A stretch of DNA of 64,000 nucleotides from Keithomyces neogunnii (GCA_020975405.1 JAIOWQ010000003.1:1741001-1805000), one strand, 5' to 3'. Positions 23,401-35,443 are shown, counted from the first letter of the stretch. Made by a program: numbers and translations. Notes: generated by a model from the sequence alone, not told the origin.

Positions 23401-23877
23401 ATCAGGCTTCAACCTTCGGAGAGCACCGGCAGCAGCTGAGCTGGTGATGGGTGCAGACCTGACTTTAGATTCGGGATCAAGACAGCCGTTGAACTGTCTG
23501 TTTACCAACAGGAGGCTGCCCAGGGTGCGGGGGGGCACGAAGGTAAATACATGGTGCCATATTTCCACCGGGAGACGTAGTGCCATATTTTGGCGAGGAC
23601 GTTGGAAAGAAGCTAGAGCTCTCTGGTCATGAAAGCCATCGAGTTGAGTTCGCTTAGGGTTTCGAAGTTCCTCTTGACGAGGAAGCTCTGCTGCTTTTCT
23701 TTTTAGCCATTCATTCAGGCTATTCAATTGACCCTTGTTCGGCGTCCTAGGACCATAGCGCCCGACTTTGAAATCCTCGCCCTTTGCGTCGGATGTAGTT
23801 GTATCAAACGCCGAGTTGGCGTCGTCTGCAGGTCGTGTTGCATCTGTGGCGTAGTCGTGATTGCGTCGAAAATCCAT
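20468..23877 (-). CDS. Large F-box protein with Cys/His-rich repeats
   Basis: Two exons (23877-23152 and 23092-20468; intron GTGAGT..CTACAG) encode about 1116 residues. An F-box sits at about 99-140 (LRLPVEIWHHVFTFVPPRTL), which in this family recruits Skp1 and a cullin-1 ligase. After it come cysteine clusters (CRSELEMWRICCTRVCEFC; CNGCLGSTKLYGLQDVVQHY ending AAKH; CKACRLSSPLSFKRP ending HFKMCH) that look like degenerate C2H2 zinc modules. A run of seven Lys (encoded by a GAA/AAG-type triplet repeat at about 21995-22020) gives a nuclear localisation-type patch. The C-terminal 250 residues are low-complexity and Ser/His/Tyr-rich. The ATG at 23877 is used because the upstream frame has only non-ATG starts. 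Substrate is unknown; the family is conserved in Sordariomycetes as far as I can tell. Confidence 0.8.
21995..22020 (+). repeat. (TTC)n triplet repeat coding poly-Lys on the minus strand
   Basis: About eight TTC/CTT triplets on the plus strand encode KKKKKKK in the F-box protein. Changes in copy number keep the frame. Confidence 0.8.
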
Positions 23878-24709
23878 GTTGCTCAAGATGCTGTCCTGGG
23901 CCACGCTTTCAAAGGGAAACTCGTTGTATATCAAAGATGGAAACGAGCGTTATTTCCTTCTTGGCGAGTGGCATTTCGACGAAATGGCACACACAGGTTG
24001 GTCTAGAGGCGGCCACAAACGAGGCCCAAAGGATTGATGCTATGCCTGGGTACGAGCTAGCGCAGGCAACACCACGGGCGCAATAGGAGGTTGATACCTT
24101 GGTAGTGGGCATTCACCTAAAAGGGCTGGCTGTGTGTGCATCCGGGGAATTAATTGATCAAAGCGAGATTAGATGAACTTGTTTGTGGTCTGATGTGTAG
24201 ATTATTGGGTGCCACTGACGTACTCCGTATGTTGGTGCACATTGCCAGCTAATTCTGACTAAGCCACCGGGTGCCTTGAAGAGAGTTTCAATCAACTGAC
24301 CGCTGGCTCACATGCTCGACTGCTTTTTTTTCACTGGGTGCACGTTGCTTGCGCTCACAGACAGAATGAACATGTTTTTGTGCAGGGCTCTTCGGCGTTA
24401 AAACACTCTCGCAACGTGCGGTCCAGCATTCTCTATGTGCCTATGTGGCCAAACAATTCCTGCCCCACCACCGTTTGTAGCACGAATCGAAAATTTCAGA
24501 AACTCACTGATAGGGATAGGGATGGGAGAGTATGAAAGAGTAGCGTGTTTCTATGCAACGCCAACTCTTGCTCAACAGAGTTTGTCCAACCTTGGCCTAG
24601 ATCATCTCGCCCCAAATCCTACCAGTCATCATAATACCGTGCCCCCATGCAACGCTAGTCATACAAACCCAACAATCAAGTCAATTTTCGACATGTTCCA
24701 CGTGAATCT
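23878..24709. other. Intergenic, F-box gene promoter
   Basis: This holds the promoter and 5' UTR of the F-box gene and the 3' flank of the Zn2Cys6 gene. One TACTCCGTA motif occurs at 24221-24229. No gene seen. Confidence 0.6.
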
Positions 24710-27403
24710 CTACTGGGGATTCATCATGTTGGTTTCCTGGCCATTCGAGTCACCGCCTCCATATACTTGAAAGCTTTGGTCGGCGCCCCAGTTTGCGGCC
24801 TGCGCATAATGCTCAAACGCACCCTATTCCCCAGTCAGTCGTTGGAAAAGTGCAATCATGGCCATATCAAGGGAACATACCCAGTCAAAATTAGTAGTAA
24901 AATCAGGGCCAGGCCCAGAGCTTGCACCAATATTGGTGAACATCGATAACGGAGATGGAGCGCCCATAACATTCATTCCGTCTCCAGCGTAGTCGCCAAG
25001 ATTTGGTGCAGGAAGGCTGAATTCCATGCCCATGAATGCACTGCTATTCCAGTTGGTAAACGGGCTTTGATCATTGCTCAAATCACCGAATCCTTGAGGC
25101 GAAATGGTGCTCGTTCCAAGCGATGCAAATGCAGGGTCGAGTTCCACATTAGTTGCCGTAGTTGATAACGTGTCCATCAGCTTGCTTGATGAGGCGTTGG
25201 AGTGCGCCATGGGGTCTTGTAACTTCTGAAGCATAATGTCGATCGTCTTGGAGGCCTTGAAGGCTTCCATGGAGCCGTCGGCAAGGCTCTTCCAGATGAC
25301 TGCCGCGTCTTCCAAAGACCTAATCATCTTTGCCCTCTGCTCTGCGGTCCACCGGAACGCGCCTTCGGCATCCTCAGGAAGCCCAGACTGCTCAGCAAGG
25401 TTGTCGTAGTGAAGATCCAAAATGATGAGCATGGCTGGGAGGGTGAATTCCTTGGTAGCGATGGATTTGACGTACCAGCCCAGGGTTCGTAATCTACCAT
25501 CAGCCTGTGACTCACGATGAAGAGTTTGCAAATGCTCCATGGCCTGTAGTGATGCTTCAATGGCGCTTCTCCTCGAGTGCGCATAGCGTGGGTTCTGTCT
25601 TGCTCTTGTGATGTACTTCCGATGTAACAAGCACATGATTTTTTGAAACAAAATGTCAACGTTGTACCTCGCAATGATCAAAGTGACGGGGTCTCGGGAG
25701 CCAGCCAGAGAGCTAATTTTCAAATGAGGAGGCAGCTCTTGTAAAATCTGCCGGAGCTTGGCATCAAACCGGATGATTTCATCGTACGGCACTCCCTTGT
25801 CTACTCTGTTTGTTGCTTGCAGGATATTTCCTAGCTCAATGCATAATCTGGCCTTGGCGATCATATATGAGACGGGGGTTGCTTCGTTGATGGGCCGTGA
25901 AGGAGGGAGCTGCTTGCTGTCCGGATTGAACTCGTCATCGTAAATGTTATTCGGTAACTGGGTGTCACAATCGTGGTCGTATATCATGCTCGGCAACGAA
26001 ACCTGGTGAGAGAAGACGACATCGGTCATGCGGAGCAATGCCCAGGCCCTCCGCCTCATTTCCTATTTCGTTGTTAGCTTCGCTGCAGCTTGTGTCCAGG
26101 TGAGGAATTGGAACGCACGGCTTGAAATGGCGTCAGTGACGGGAACCATTTGGCATCCCTATGGTAGCCCATCCGGAAGGCTATTCTGATGATCAAGGAC
26201 ACAATCATCCACAGGCCGAGCTCAGCGTCCCAACGTGACGCGTACTCGCCAAAGACGTAGAGCAACATGGTTTCTACAGTGTACTCTACCGGTTTCGTGT
26301 AGTCTGCCTTTATCAAGCATTGCACAGTCCGCAATCTGTACTCGGCAGCGAGCTCCAGCGTCCGCCCCCGGAACTCTGGCGGCTCATCACCGACTTTGTG
26401 GTAGCTCAACATGGCAAGACACAATACTGAATACAAAAGACCGAGCCACATGATTGGCGTTTTTGACGGGTCTTCCCAGTGATTTCGAAGTTGCTGTAAA
26501 AATGTCGGTCCGTGAATAATGCTGACAGCATTGTCCATGGAATTGAAGTAGCGACTGCAAAGCGCGAGCACGCTCGACTTGTGTGGTAGCTCGGCACGCA
26601 GTTCCACCTCGGAGGCAGGAGATGCGCCTAAAAGCAGCGTTGGTCCCTCCCGGGCTATTGCAGGTTTTGATGATCTGACCTTCTCATAGGTTGATTCGAA
26701 CTCCTTTTTGTGGTTGGTGAAGTAGTTTTTGACCTCGGCAATATCCGAAAGAATCAAGTGCCAATGTTCCTGGCCAAAATACATTGACTTTCTGCTGTCA
26801 GAGTCCACCTTGAGAATACCGATGGACTGGGCAAGATGGTCATCTACGTCGCTGTCGTCCTCTACTATGACCGCTTCCTCGTCACGAGCGACACGCGCCG
26901 AGGAGCCACTGTCGGTGACGGAATGGGAGGTAGATATGCTGGTGCGCGGGGCACTTGTATCGATATTGGCACCGTTATGCATCAAGGACAGAACCAGTCC
27001 CTCGAGCCTGTCTATCCTGTTTTGCATATCGTCGGGACTCGGATCCCCTTGATTCTGGCCCTTCTTTCGCGACGGGGGGGCAGCGTAGGAGCAGGACATT
27101 GTATCCATGCCTTCCCGCTTGGTGCAGTTGCTGCAAGGGTGATTTCGATCGCATTTCCTGCAAGTCAAGATTAGTCAAGTCATTAAGGCCGCAGCATTAT
27201 TGATGAGTCGTCTTACAGCCTGGTATGACATGTTAGCCCGGGTGCATCGTGCGGAAGAGAAGACTAGACGCTTTCACTTACTTTCTTGTCCGGCAGGGGT
27301 AACAGCTTAGAGGTACACGATTTCTCTTCCGGACTACACGGAATTGATCTTCAGGCGATCCTTTGCCCGCGGATGAGTTTGTCGAGGGCGGTGTGGGAGT
27401 CAT
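24710..27403 (-). CDS. Zn2Cys6 fungal-specific transcription factor
   Basis: Five exons are proposed: 27403-27282, 27219-27217 (3 nt), 27157-26119, 26062-24881, 24823-24710; 819 residues. The zinc cluster is Cys34, 37, 44, 50, 53 and 64 in CYPCRTRK-L-KCDRNHPCSNC, that is C-X2-C-X6-C-X5-C-X2-C-X10-C; exon 1 is basic before it (RKRNRV). A short heptad-like linker (DDMQNRIDRLEGLVLSLM) suggests dimerisation. Residues about 190-600 form the fungal-specific transcription factor domain (CSRYFNSMDNAVSIIHGPTF; YRLRTVQCLIKADYTKPVEY; EMRRRAWALLRMTDVVFSHQ). The C-terminus is acidic and aromatic, as in activation domains. It should bind CGG-type DNA half sites in the nucleus. Target genes cannot be told from the context. 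The intron at 26118-26063 carries GCTAAC and the last intron GACTGAC branch sites. Confidence 0.85.
27217..27219 (-). other. Putative 3-nt microexon (GCT) of the Zn2Cys6 gene
   Basis: On the minus strand the sequence reads ACCAG then GCT then GTAAGA. The upstream intron (27281-27220, 62 nt, GTAAGT..CCAG, GCTAAC branch) and the downstream intron (27216-27158, 59 nt, GTAAGA..TTGCAG, TGACTAAT branch) are both complete on their own. The three bases finish Lys41 and start Leu42, giving RTRK-L-KC and the standard six residues between the second and third Cys. Skipping it would leave five. Confidence 0.65.
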
Positions 27404-28623
27404 AGTGCGTGCGTGGATTCGTTGCGTGATCAGCAGGGAGAGGTGTTGTGGCCGTCAAGTCCAGTTCGGAGATAAGACTTTGGAGGGTCGAGCTATTATG
27501 CTTCCAGTCCAAGCGGGATCGGCTTCAATCGTCGGCGATGCCTGGGTGCGACGGGAAGCGGAATCCTGCCCTCGCCTGATAAAAGCAGCGAATGTTTGGA
27601 AGATGCGCGCAACAGCTAGGCGAGTAGTCCAAGGCCTTTCAGGCTACTACTGTCTGATAGATTTCCAGAGCCTACACTGTCTTACGCCTATCGCAGCTTG
27701 TATGATGCGCAGCTGATTCTAATCCGCCGCGGAGCCTGGGTCGAACAAAGCTTGAAAAGACCAGTCCTGGCAGTACGATGCGCCTTTCAGATTGAAGATG
27801 TCGATTTCCCCACAGGGTTGTGGTGCGTGTCGAGTCGTCTACTTGGTTGTGGTCAAAGGTTTGCTATCCAGGACCCTACTACTCGGGGCTCATAGGCAAC
27901 AAAGCGGCGCCGATGAAAGCTATATCGGGATATATTGAAAGAAAAGAAAGTCGCTCCAACGATTCAATGGAGAAATATGCTTACGCAAATCGTTATATTG
28001 TAGAAGAGCGGAGTAGCTGAAGAAAGTCGACGGTCGGACTTGGGTTGAATGTCGGAGAGGTGTAATCGACCACGGGACTGGCGGCAGTGGGTACTGAGGA
28101 ACTTGGGTCTGGCCTTTGGAAATTCCAGCTACTGAGGATTCAAGGTGCGACCGCAGTTGATGATGCAGGTCGATGGGAATATGGGTGAGAAGGGAGGGAG
28201 GAGCACCCTGCGAGAGTTTGGATTCGGCGACGTCAGCTTTATTTTATTTGTGACAGAACACATCTGTTGACGATAGTGGCAGCCCACTGACACTAACCAT
28301 GAAACCTTGCAGCCTTCTGGGTCAAGATGGACACACACATCCCTGACTGCAGGCCCGGATTTAGCGGGCGGGTCCTTCGGTTGTTTCCTGTCTTGTGGGA
28401 GAGGGCATCCTCACCCATCCACTCCGTACGGAGCATGTACTTCCTGACGATTTCACGCGTTCATAAAAATGCTCTACTTTAGGTAAAGTACCTATAGGTA
28501 GGTAGCTAGCCCCGAAGTCTTGTTCTTTTTTATGGCTTTGCGCTTCCGGGGACGGGCTGCTCTGAAGACTAGAGACCCTTGAGCCTCCACCCAGCCACTA
28601 TCGTGTTGTACCTCTGTCAGCAC

Positions 28624-28728
28624 ATAAGTAAGTACTTTAAGTACCTACTTAGGTACCTAGGCTTAGTACTTAAGTAGGTACTTAAGTAGGTACCTAAGCT
28701 AGGTAGGTAGGTAAGTACTTAAGTAGTG
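28624..28728. repeat. Dense TAGGTACCTA / AAGTACTTAA palindromic array
   Basis: About 105 bp consist almost only of overlapping AAGTACTTAAGT and TAGGTACCTA units. Each unit is self-complementary around GTAC, so the stretch can fold into many alternative hairpins. It is the longest of the arrays in this window and is fully intergenic. Confidence 0.85.
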
Positions 28729-29117
28729 CTAGTGCCTGCAGATGCATTCTCTGTAGCGTCCAATCAACACTGCTCAGATAATATGGCCAAGACAAGGCTA
28801 CGAAGAGTGCGCGTACATTGCACTCCGTACTCCGTACAGCTCACAGCGATGGCAGATTCCTGTGTGACTCACAACTACAGGGGTTCATAGGTTAATAAAA
28901 CCCAGAGTCCTTGCCACACCAGCCATAATATTTGTCAGCCAAAGGACATCATCTTTGCACGTGGAAACAGGTAGCGTGCTGCCATTGGTGTACTGTTCTG
29001 AACGCCAACTTGGAATGCAACTCTGCACTCTGTGGCAAACGGCCTTTCCCTTTTGTACAGCGCTCTTTAACACTGGGGAGTTCTGTGTTTAGGCCCGTAG
29101 GTCGCCATCTCTCCTCT

Positions 29118-29252
29118 GTACTAAGTAAAGTAAGTCTAAGTACTTACTTAGTACTTTACTTACCTAAAGTACCTATGTTTCAAGGTTCTAAAGTTCTAAG
29201 TTGTTAGACCCCCTCCCTGTTGGGTCCACGACTACATGTACCTAGGTAGGTA
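29118..29252. repeat. Second GTAC palindromic array
   Basis: AAGTAAGTCTAAGTACTTAC, TAGTACTTTACTTACCTAAA and, further on, TACCTAGGTAGGTA repeat the same motif family as at 28.6 kb. Confidence 0.75.
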
Positions 29253-29925
29253 TCTGGGCACTTTAGAGAGTACTGAGTCAATTTCTCGGCATTCAGTGCA
29301 GAGGTAATAGGTTACCCGTCCTTGCAATCCTTTCCGATGCGTCTAATTGGCTAGTTGCACGTTTGCAGACTTGGCATTATACCCAAGAGGGTCTTCGCGA
29401 TGCCCTCTCCCTCTCCTTTAATCCTGAAGCCATACGAATGGGCAACTTGCTCTGTCTTCTGGAAGAGCTTTGTGCTTCGTATACCCCAGTAGTGTGGCGT
29501 CCATTGCTCCGTAAGCAAACCCTCCACGCCGAGTTAATGGCAAGCCAATACAACACGTTGCGCAGAATACATCATGAATAACTGTCAATTTGCCAATACA
29601 ATGCTACCTTTCCTGTATTCCCACGAACTGCAAAATAAAACCGCATTTACCCATCATATCAAGTCGAATTTGCGACTTGGTGTTACTCTGCGCTATCCCG
29701 AGCTACCTTGCGTATCTGGTAGCGGAATGGACTGCCCAGTATCCATAGCCTCTTCTATATATTACCTGCTACCAGGGAGACGGAATCTTCGCCGAGGATA
29801 TCATACATCACAAGGCAACTCCTCACGCATACTTGACGCAGGAGCCACTTCGCTGCCCATGTCCTATCCGGACTGGGAATCCTGCAAGCATGCCAATGCT
29901 AAAGCCGCCTAGTCATACCTGTCTC

Positions 29926-30776
29926 TCACGCAGCAGCATCAGCAGTTCCACCAACGGCGTATGGCTTGAAGAAATCCTCGTCGTTGCCCATTTCTTCCTT
30001 GATCTAGGGTCAGAGTTAGTAACAAGCTTTGTATAAACGAATTGACGGCACAACCAGTCATGGAATTGCCCACGTACAATGTCCAATCCACCTACAAGCT
30101 CGCCATCGATCCACAGCTGCGGATAGGTCGGCCACTCGGCAAACTCCTTCAAGCCCTGTCGAACTTCGTCGTCCGCCAAGATGTTGAAGAAGCCATACTT
30201 GACAGAATTTTCCCGCAAGATGCCAACCATCTGCCGTGAAAATCCACACTGTGGGTCGCTAGGTGTTCCCTTCATGAACAGCATGACTGGCGCAGCCTTG
30301 ACAAGGTCGCCCAGGCGCTTGAAAAGCTCTTCCTTTTGTTTTTCGGGGTCGACATTCGTTTCGCCTGACTTGGTGACCGGCGCATTAGTCTGGTTGGAGC
30401 CGTTGACAGCGGCTGCCGGTGCAGAAGCATCCTTTTGAGCATGTGTCTCGATGGCAGTCCTGACCTTGATAGCACTACTGCCACTCACAGTCTCTACCAC
30501 CTGGCCATTTCGGATAAGGACGAGAAAAGGAACAGCCGTGACATCATACGTCTCGCTAATATCGCTAAGCTCTTCGGCGTTCAAGGATACCCATTTCGTG
30601 CTCAAGGGTTCTGTGACGGGATATTCTGATGCAAGGGTGGAGAGGACGGTGGCCATCTGTGCGCAAGGTGCGGCCCAAGGAGCGTGGAAAGAGGCGACCA
30701 ACAAGGCCGACGATGGCAGAGAGGCAAGAGTCTCATCCCACTGTGGATGAGTGGAGATCTCAGTAATGGTCGACAT
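29926..30776 (-). CDS. grx4: Monothiol glutaredoxin, Grx3/Grx4 type (thioredoxin plus glutaredoxin domain)
   Basis: Two exons (30776-30078 and 30003-29926; intron GTACGT..CCCTAG) encode 258 residues. Residues 1-110 are a thioredoxin-like domain with WAAPC at 34-38 in place of WCGPC, so it keeps only the second active Cys. After a linker, residues about 145-250 form a glutaredoxin domain with the CGFS motif at 177-180, the glutathione-contact WPTYPQLW and GGLDI. The last exon encodes IKEEMGNDEDFFKPYAVGGT plus a short Ala-rich end. Grx3/4 proteins bind a glutathione-ligated 2Fe-2S cluster and control iron-responsive regulators and cytosolic iron delivery. The start is the ATG of MSTITEIS, the first Met in a Trx-like fold; the longer upstream frame is 5' UTR. 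Confidence 0.94.
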
Positions 30777-32023
30777 GGTCAATGAAGGAAGACGCCTGGC
30801 AGGCCTATGCGCTTTGCCGTAAACAAGTGTCGCCCGTGAGAAGCCGGGAAGTTCTGGGAGGAAAGGGAAATGGATGGTCGTGTGGACTTGAGTAGAATGC
30901 TGGAGTTTTGGCGGGGCAACTTTTTGACATTGGAGGGCCCCAACTCTGCGGAGGGAAAAAGAAGGCGATGGAGGGACGTGGCGGGAGGGGCAATTGGCCT
31001 CACGTTTGGACAGCCTTGCGTCATTTTGGCAGCATGGCATTGGAGGGAAGACCGTATTTGTCAATGTACCCAAGTACCTAATTTGAGGAGACTGGCCATT
31101 GGCAGGAATTAAAGCACAGAAGATTGGATGGAAGCCGGGAAGAAGATGCACGTCATTAATCAGAACGTGTTTGCTGGGTTCATGCTTGGAAGCAATGTCT
31201 TGTTAGGTGATTACCTACCTACTTTAGGTAGGCAAGTAGTTATTACTCCGTAGATGGCCTGCCAAACATCTGCCAAATACATACTTTATGCGCTGCTGCA
31301 CACGCTCCTTCTAAAAGGCGTTGCTTCTTTTCGAACTTACCCCGTGCCTACTTATTTGGGAAGATAGGTGGGCAAGCATGTTATTACCAGTGCGGGAAAC
31401 AAAATTCGGATCAAGACGCAGGCGTAATTTCATTGAAGCAACCTTCGTCACCAAATACGTCAACCGCAAGCTGGCCAAGGCGGTTTTGAGGTGGACCGGC
31501 ACGCAGCAGCGACACAGCTGCTTGGCCCATGACCTGCCCCTGGATTATGCTGGAGCTTGAGCGGCACATCAGTCCAATATTGGAGCCTTGGAGGGGCTGG
31601 CTGGGGCTTGGCCCATGTTTGGGCTGTCCAAATTGCAGTCGCCTGGTCGCCCAGTCGTTGCCCCACCTCTCGCCCCAAGCAACGTCAACGTCAACGTCGC
31701 CAACTCCGAGCTCAGCTTCTGGCCTCATAAACCTTTCGCAACACCACACCGCCAGCTCTTCTGGCCTGCAGCTCACCTTCCTCCGTAGCCGTCTCTTCAG
31801 CGCCAGTCTCTGCGGACTGCTTCTTCTCTCCCGCCGCGTCTCTCCAACTTGCAGCCTCGGTTTCAACCAGCTGGCCTGAAGCCACCAGTCCCTCCCCCGC
31901 ATCCCAGGACGACCGAAGATTGTCTGTCCAGCCTAATTCTCAACCGACGTCATTGTCTCTCCTCAATTTGTTTCTTCAACAACCGAAACATAGCAGCCCC
32001 GGCTTCGGCCGTCATTAAACACC
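30777..32023. other. Divergent promoter region, glutaredoxin / Abp1
   Basis: This 1.25 kb lies between two genes that start away from each other and so carries both promoters. GTAC-type repeats occur at about 31211-31240 and TACTCCGTA at 31244-31252. The last 300 bp before the Abp1 ATG are C/T-rich, as is common in fungal 5' UTRs. No gene seen. Confidence 0.6.
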
Positions 32024-34575
32024 ATGGCGTCGCTGAACCTGTCAATCAACGGACCATCCATAAAGAGCAGCTACAATGGCGTCGTCAACGGCCCTCCCCT
32101 GGCCAGCACCTCGGCCACGTATGCGCAGTGGGCGCTTTTCTCCGTCCAGGCCCCTTTGCTGAACGCTTTCCAAGACAGCAGCGCCAAGGAGAGTATTCTC
32201 AAGGTTGAGAGCACAGGAGGTGAGAGTCTCCCCCTTTCTTTTCTCGAAATGGCATAGCCGGTGTCTTGTTGACTTCCCGTACTCCCGTGTTTCTGACGTG
32301 AGATTGCGCAGACGGCGAACTGGCTGATTTGATCGAGGATTTCAACGAGGGGCGCATTCAGTTCGCTTTCGTAAAGGTCAAGGACCCGAATACTTCTCTT
32401 CCCAAGAATGTCCTCATTGCCTGGTGTGGTGGCGGTGTTCCCGAGCGTACCAAGGGCTACTTCACCAGCCATCTCAATGCCGTGGCCAAGGTTCTTCATG
32501 GATATCACGTCCAAATCACCGCTCGCTCTGACGGTGACCTGGAGCCTGAATCAATCATGCAAAAGGTTTCCGATGCTTCCGGGGCCAAATACTCTGCTGG
32601 TAGCTCTAGTGGCGTAGCTCGAACTGCTCCTCCCCCAGTCAAGTCAAAGCCAGTTTTCACTCCAACTACCTCCAGCACCGGTCGAGCTTTTGATCCCCTT
32701 GTTGCAGCGAGATCCCGAAGAGACGAGATTGTTGATGAGGAGGGTTGGGGCGCTGATGCCCCCCCTGTCACAAGAACCCAGATTGAAAAGGTGGAATCTG
32801 CATACAAGCCTACAAGGGTTGACATGGCAGAGCTCACGAAGTCGAAGCCAGAACCTTCTCGGTTTGATGGCGGTAGCCGCGACACCGACGGACCCAGCGA
32901 TGTCGTAAGAGGAGGGTATCAGCCCGTGGGCAAGGTCGATATTGCGGCTATCAGAGCTGCGGCCCAGAGGAAGGAAGATGACCGGCCCACGCCAGTGAAA
33001 GGGGCCTACGAACCTGTCGGAAAGGTCGACATCGCAGCCATTAAGGCCAGATCTCAAAAGCCTGCTGACGATCGGGAAGACAAGCCTGCTGCAGAGCCCA
33101 AACCTTTGGCAGAGCGAGCCGCAGCCTTTTCTCAGTCCGGCCAGGCGGAGCGAATAACCTCAATGCCCAAGCCCAAGGTTGCCAACAAGTTTGGCAGTGC
33201 CTCGGCGTTTACCGGTACAAAGGCGCCAAGCCCTGGAGGCTTAGGTTTTGGTGGCCCAGCCGCTCCTACAGCCGCCCCAGTCGGGGCTGCCAGCCGAACT
33301 TTTGCTGACCAAGGTGGTAAAACTCCTGCGCAGCTTTGGGCCGAAAGAAAGGCCAGACAGGGGGGATCTGCTGTTGGAGGATCTTCGCCAGATGCTGCAG
33401 CACCCGTCACGGCCCAGAAGAGTGGAGGAGAAGGATGGAGGAGTGGCTATACTGGAAAGTCCTGGGCTCCGGTGCAGCCTTCTAGTTACTCCCGAGATGC
33501 GGCTGCCGATACCAACGAGCAACAACACACTGGTGAGGGTCAAGGAGATGTGTTAGAGGATGCTGCTGACTCTTCCTCGGGTGTGTCTGCTCTACGGGAT
33601 CGATTCAAGGACACCTCTCTCATCGGCTCTGCACCTCCACCCCCAGCCCCTCGCGAAGTAGAGGATTCTACTCCCGCGCCCCCTCCTGTCCCAGGAAACT
33701 CTAGGCCATCTGGTGGCTTTGCTCTCCCGGGTCTTCCCAGCAGACCGCCACCGGCGGATGAAGAGGAGGAGGAGGAAGCGGATCCCTCCTCATATGAGCC
33801 CGCTGAGCAACGGGAACCATCGCCGATTCGAGTTGCTGCGCCTGTGGCTCGTGCTCCCGAGCCAGAGCCAGAGCCTGAAGTTGAGGAGCCCGAGCCTGAG
33901 CCCGAACGACGACCTCTGCCCCCTCCTCTACCCTCCCAGGAGCAAGAGCCTCCGGTTCCAGCATTCTCTCGACCACCAGAGCCTGAGCCTGAACACGAGC
34001 ATGAGCCGCACCACGAAGCTGCCTCTGGCGGTCATCGTGCTGTGGTCCAGTACGACTATGAAAAGGCGGAGGGCAACGAAATTGACTTGGTCGAGGGTCA
34101 GATCGTTACCAACATTGACATGGTAGATGAGGACTGGTGGATGGGTACAAATCACCTCGGTGAGAGTGGCCTTTTCCCTAGCAACTATGTTGAACTAGTC
34201 GAGGGAGATGCCGGTGGTGCCTCTGGAGCACCACCAGCACCCACAGCGCCCGCGGCGCCCGCAGCCCCTCCGGCGCCCGAGTCTGCTGCCCAAGGAGCTC
34301 CTAACACATCCGCGGCGGCTGGGCCAACTGCGACGGCCTTGTACGACTATGAAGCGGCAGAGGACAATGGTGAGTTGAATGAACCCCTTTTATATATGTA
34401 TAGTATATATATCTCTCGAAAAAGGCGGTGGCTAACCAGGTTGGAACTAGAATTGTCATTCCCTGAAGACGCCAAAATTACAAATCTCGAGTTTCCCGAT
34501 GATGACTGGTGGTTCGGACATTACGGCGGTCATGCAGGTCTTTTCCCATCCAACTATGTGCAGCTGGACTCTTAG
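32024..34575 (+). CDS. abp1: Abp1/drebrin-like actin-binding protein
   Basis: Three exons (32024-32219, 32312-34369, 34451-34575) encode 792 residues. An ADF-homology domain (about 1-140) that binds F-actin is split by the first intron; it contains AWCGGGVPERTKGYFTSHLN. A middle region holds two copies of PVGKVDIAAI and the motif TPAQLWAERKARQGG, which in yeast Abp1-type proteins relates to Arp2/3 activation. Pro/Glu-rich stretches (PEPEPEPEVEEPEPEPE) lead to two C-terminal SH3 domains: the first with VQYDYEKAEGNEIDLVEGQI..DEDWW..LFPSNYVELVE, the second with ALYDYEAAEDNELSFPEDAK..DDDWWFG..LFPSNYVQLDS. The last intron cuts the second SH3 domain; reading through it would spoil that domain. Abp1 works at cortical actin patches in endocytosis. 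Confidence 0.94.
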
Positions 34576-35443
34576 GCCTGAGAGTGCGGTGGTTGTAAAT
34601 GCCAAGAGTAAGATGTTGGCGGGCCATTATGACTTTGTATCTGGGTCATTGATAGCAGAGAAGAAAACTTTTGACAGTTGTCGCCAACTACTGGACGCGT
34701 CTTTGGTATCATGAGAGAAGTGAAGAAAGTTCATGGCGATGTATGTACGGCGTTTACTAGAAATCGTCGTAGAGCGCAAGTGACTCCACGGGCCTCGGAA
34801 CTTTTGTAGGCTATGGCATTTCATTCGTTCCGAGCGGTATCGCCAAAGCTTAGTGAAGTTCTTGCCCTTTAAGGCACTTCGGCCCAGTCGGCATGTCGGC
34901 AACGCTCACACAGAAACAAGACGGACACATCAACACGTGTAAAGGAGTCATGCAGCATCACCTTCGTCTATTACCATGGCCTAATGCTAAAGGACAGCCA
35001 GACCTCACAACCAATCACCCCCTTGAGAACCAAGAGCTGTGGAAACCGAATCCCAGCTCATTCCAAAAACACACCAGTCCGGTAAACGTGAAACAAGCAA
35101 GCAATTAAGACAGCCTTGAAAGGACGTCATCATATCTGGTCCTGGTGAAGATGTGACTCGAGCCAATAGTCTCTTGTCTCTGGGGACCTTGTGTCTCGCA
35201 ATATCTGTTGGCATGAATGGACATGCGGAGTGGTCGCGTTGCAAAAAGAGAAAAGAAAAAAAAATGGTAAAAAGAGCAGTTCGAAGATTAAGATATGGGG
35301 ACTGGAATAACTCGGTAAACAGTGTTGTTTTCCAGCATTGCTCGGTGATAGGGTACCATGTCCATGTCAACTGGCTCGGGGAATAGACGGCCGTGTCATG
35401 GCCAGAGCGCGGATGCCATTGTGTCCGGTTGTTTCGACTGCGC
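34576..35443. other. Convergent intergenic
   Basis: This is the 3' flank shared by Abp1 (plus) and the CYSTM gene (minus). Short frames on both strands have no family features. No gene seen. Confidence 0.6.

Larger units (their letters stand above)
27404..29925. other. Large intergenic, 2.5 kb, rich in GTAC palindromes
   Basis: This holds the promoter of the Zn2Cys6 gene and the 3' flank of the glutaredoxin gene. Three blocks of TAGGTACCTA/AAGTACTT repeats lie at about 28477-28510, 28624-28728 and 29118-29252, and CTCCGTACGGAG-type motifs at 28421-28434 and 28821-28838. Short open frames exist (for example 28932-29207) but show no family features. Confidence 0.55.

Noticed and set aside
28624..28728. 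Possible CRISPR-like repeat array
   Set aside because: Units overlap, have no unique spacers and occur in a eukaryotic genome; it is a palindrome-rich low-complexity block.
31411..31902. 163-codon minus-strand frame upstream of Abp1
   Set aside because: Sits in the Abp1 leader and promoter; Arg-rich, no domain.
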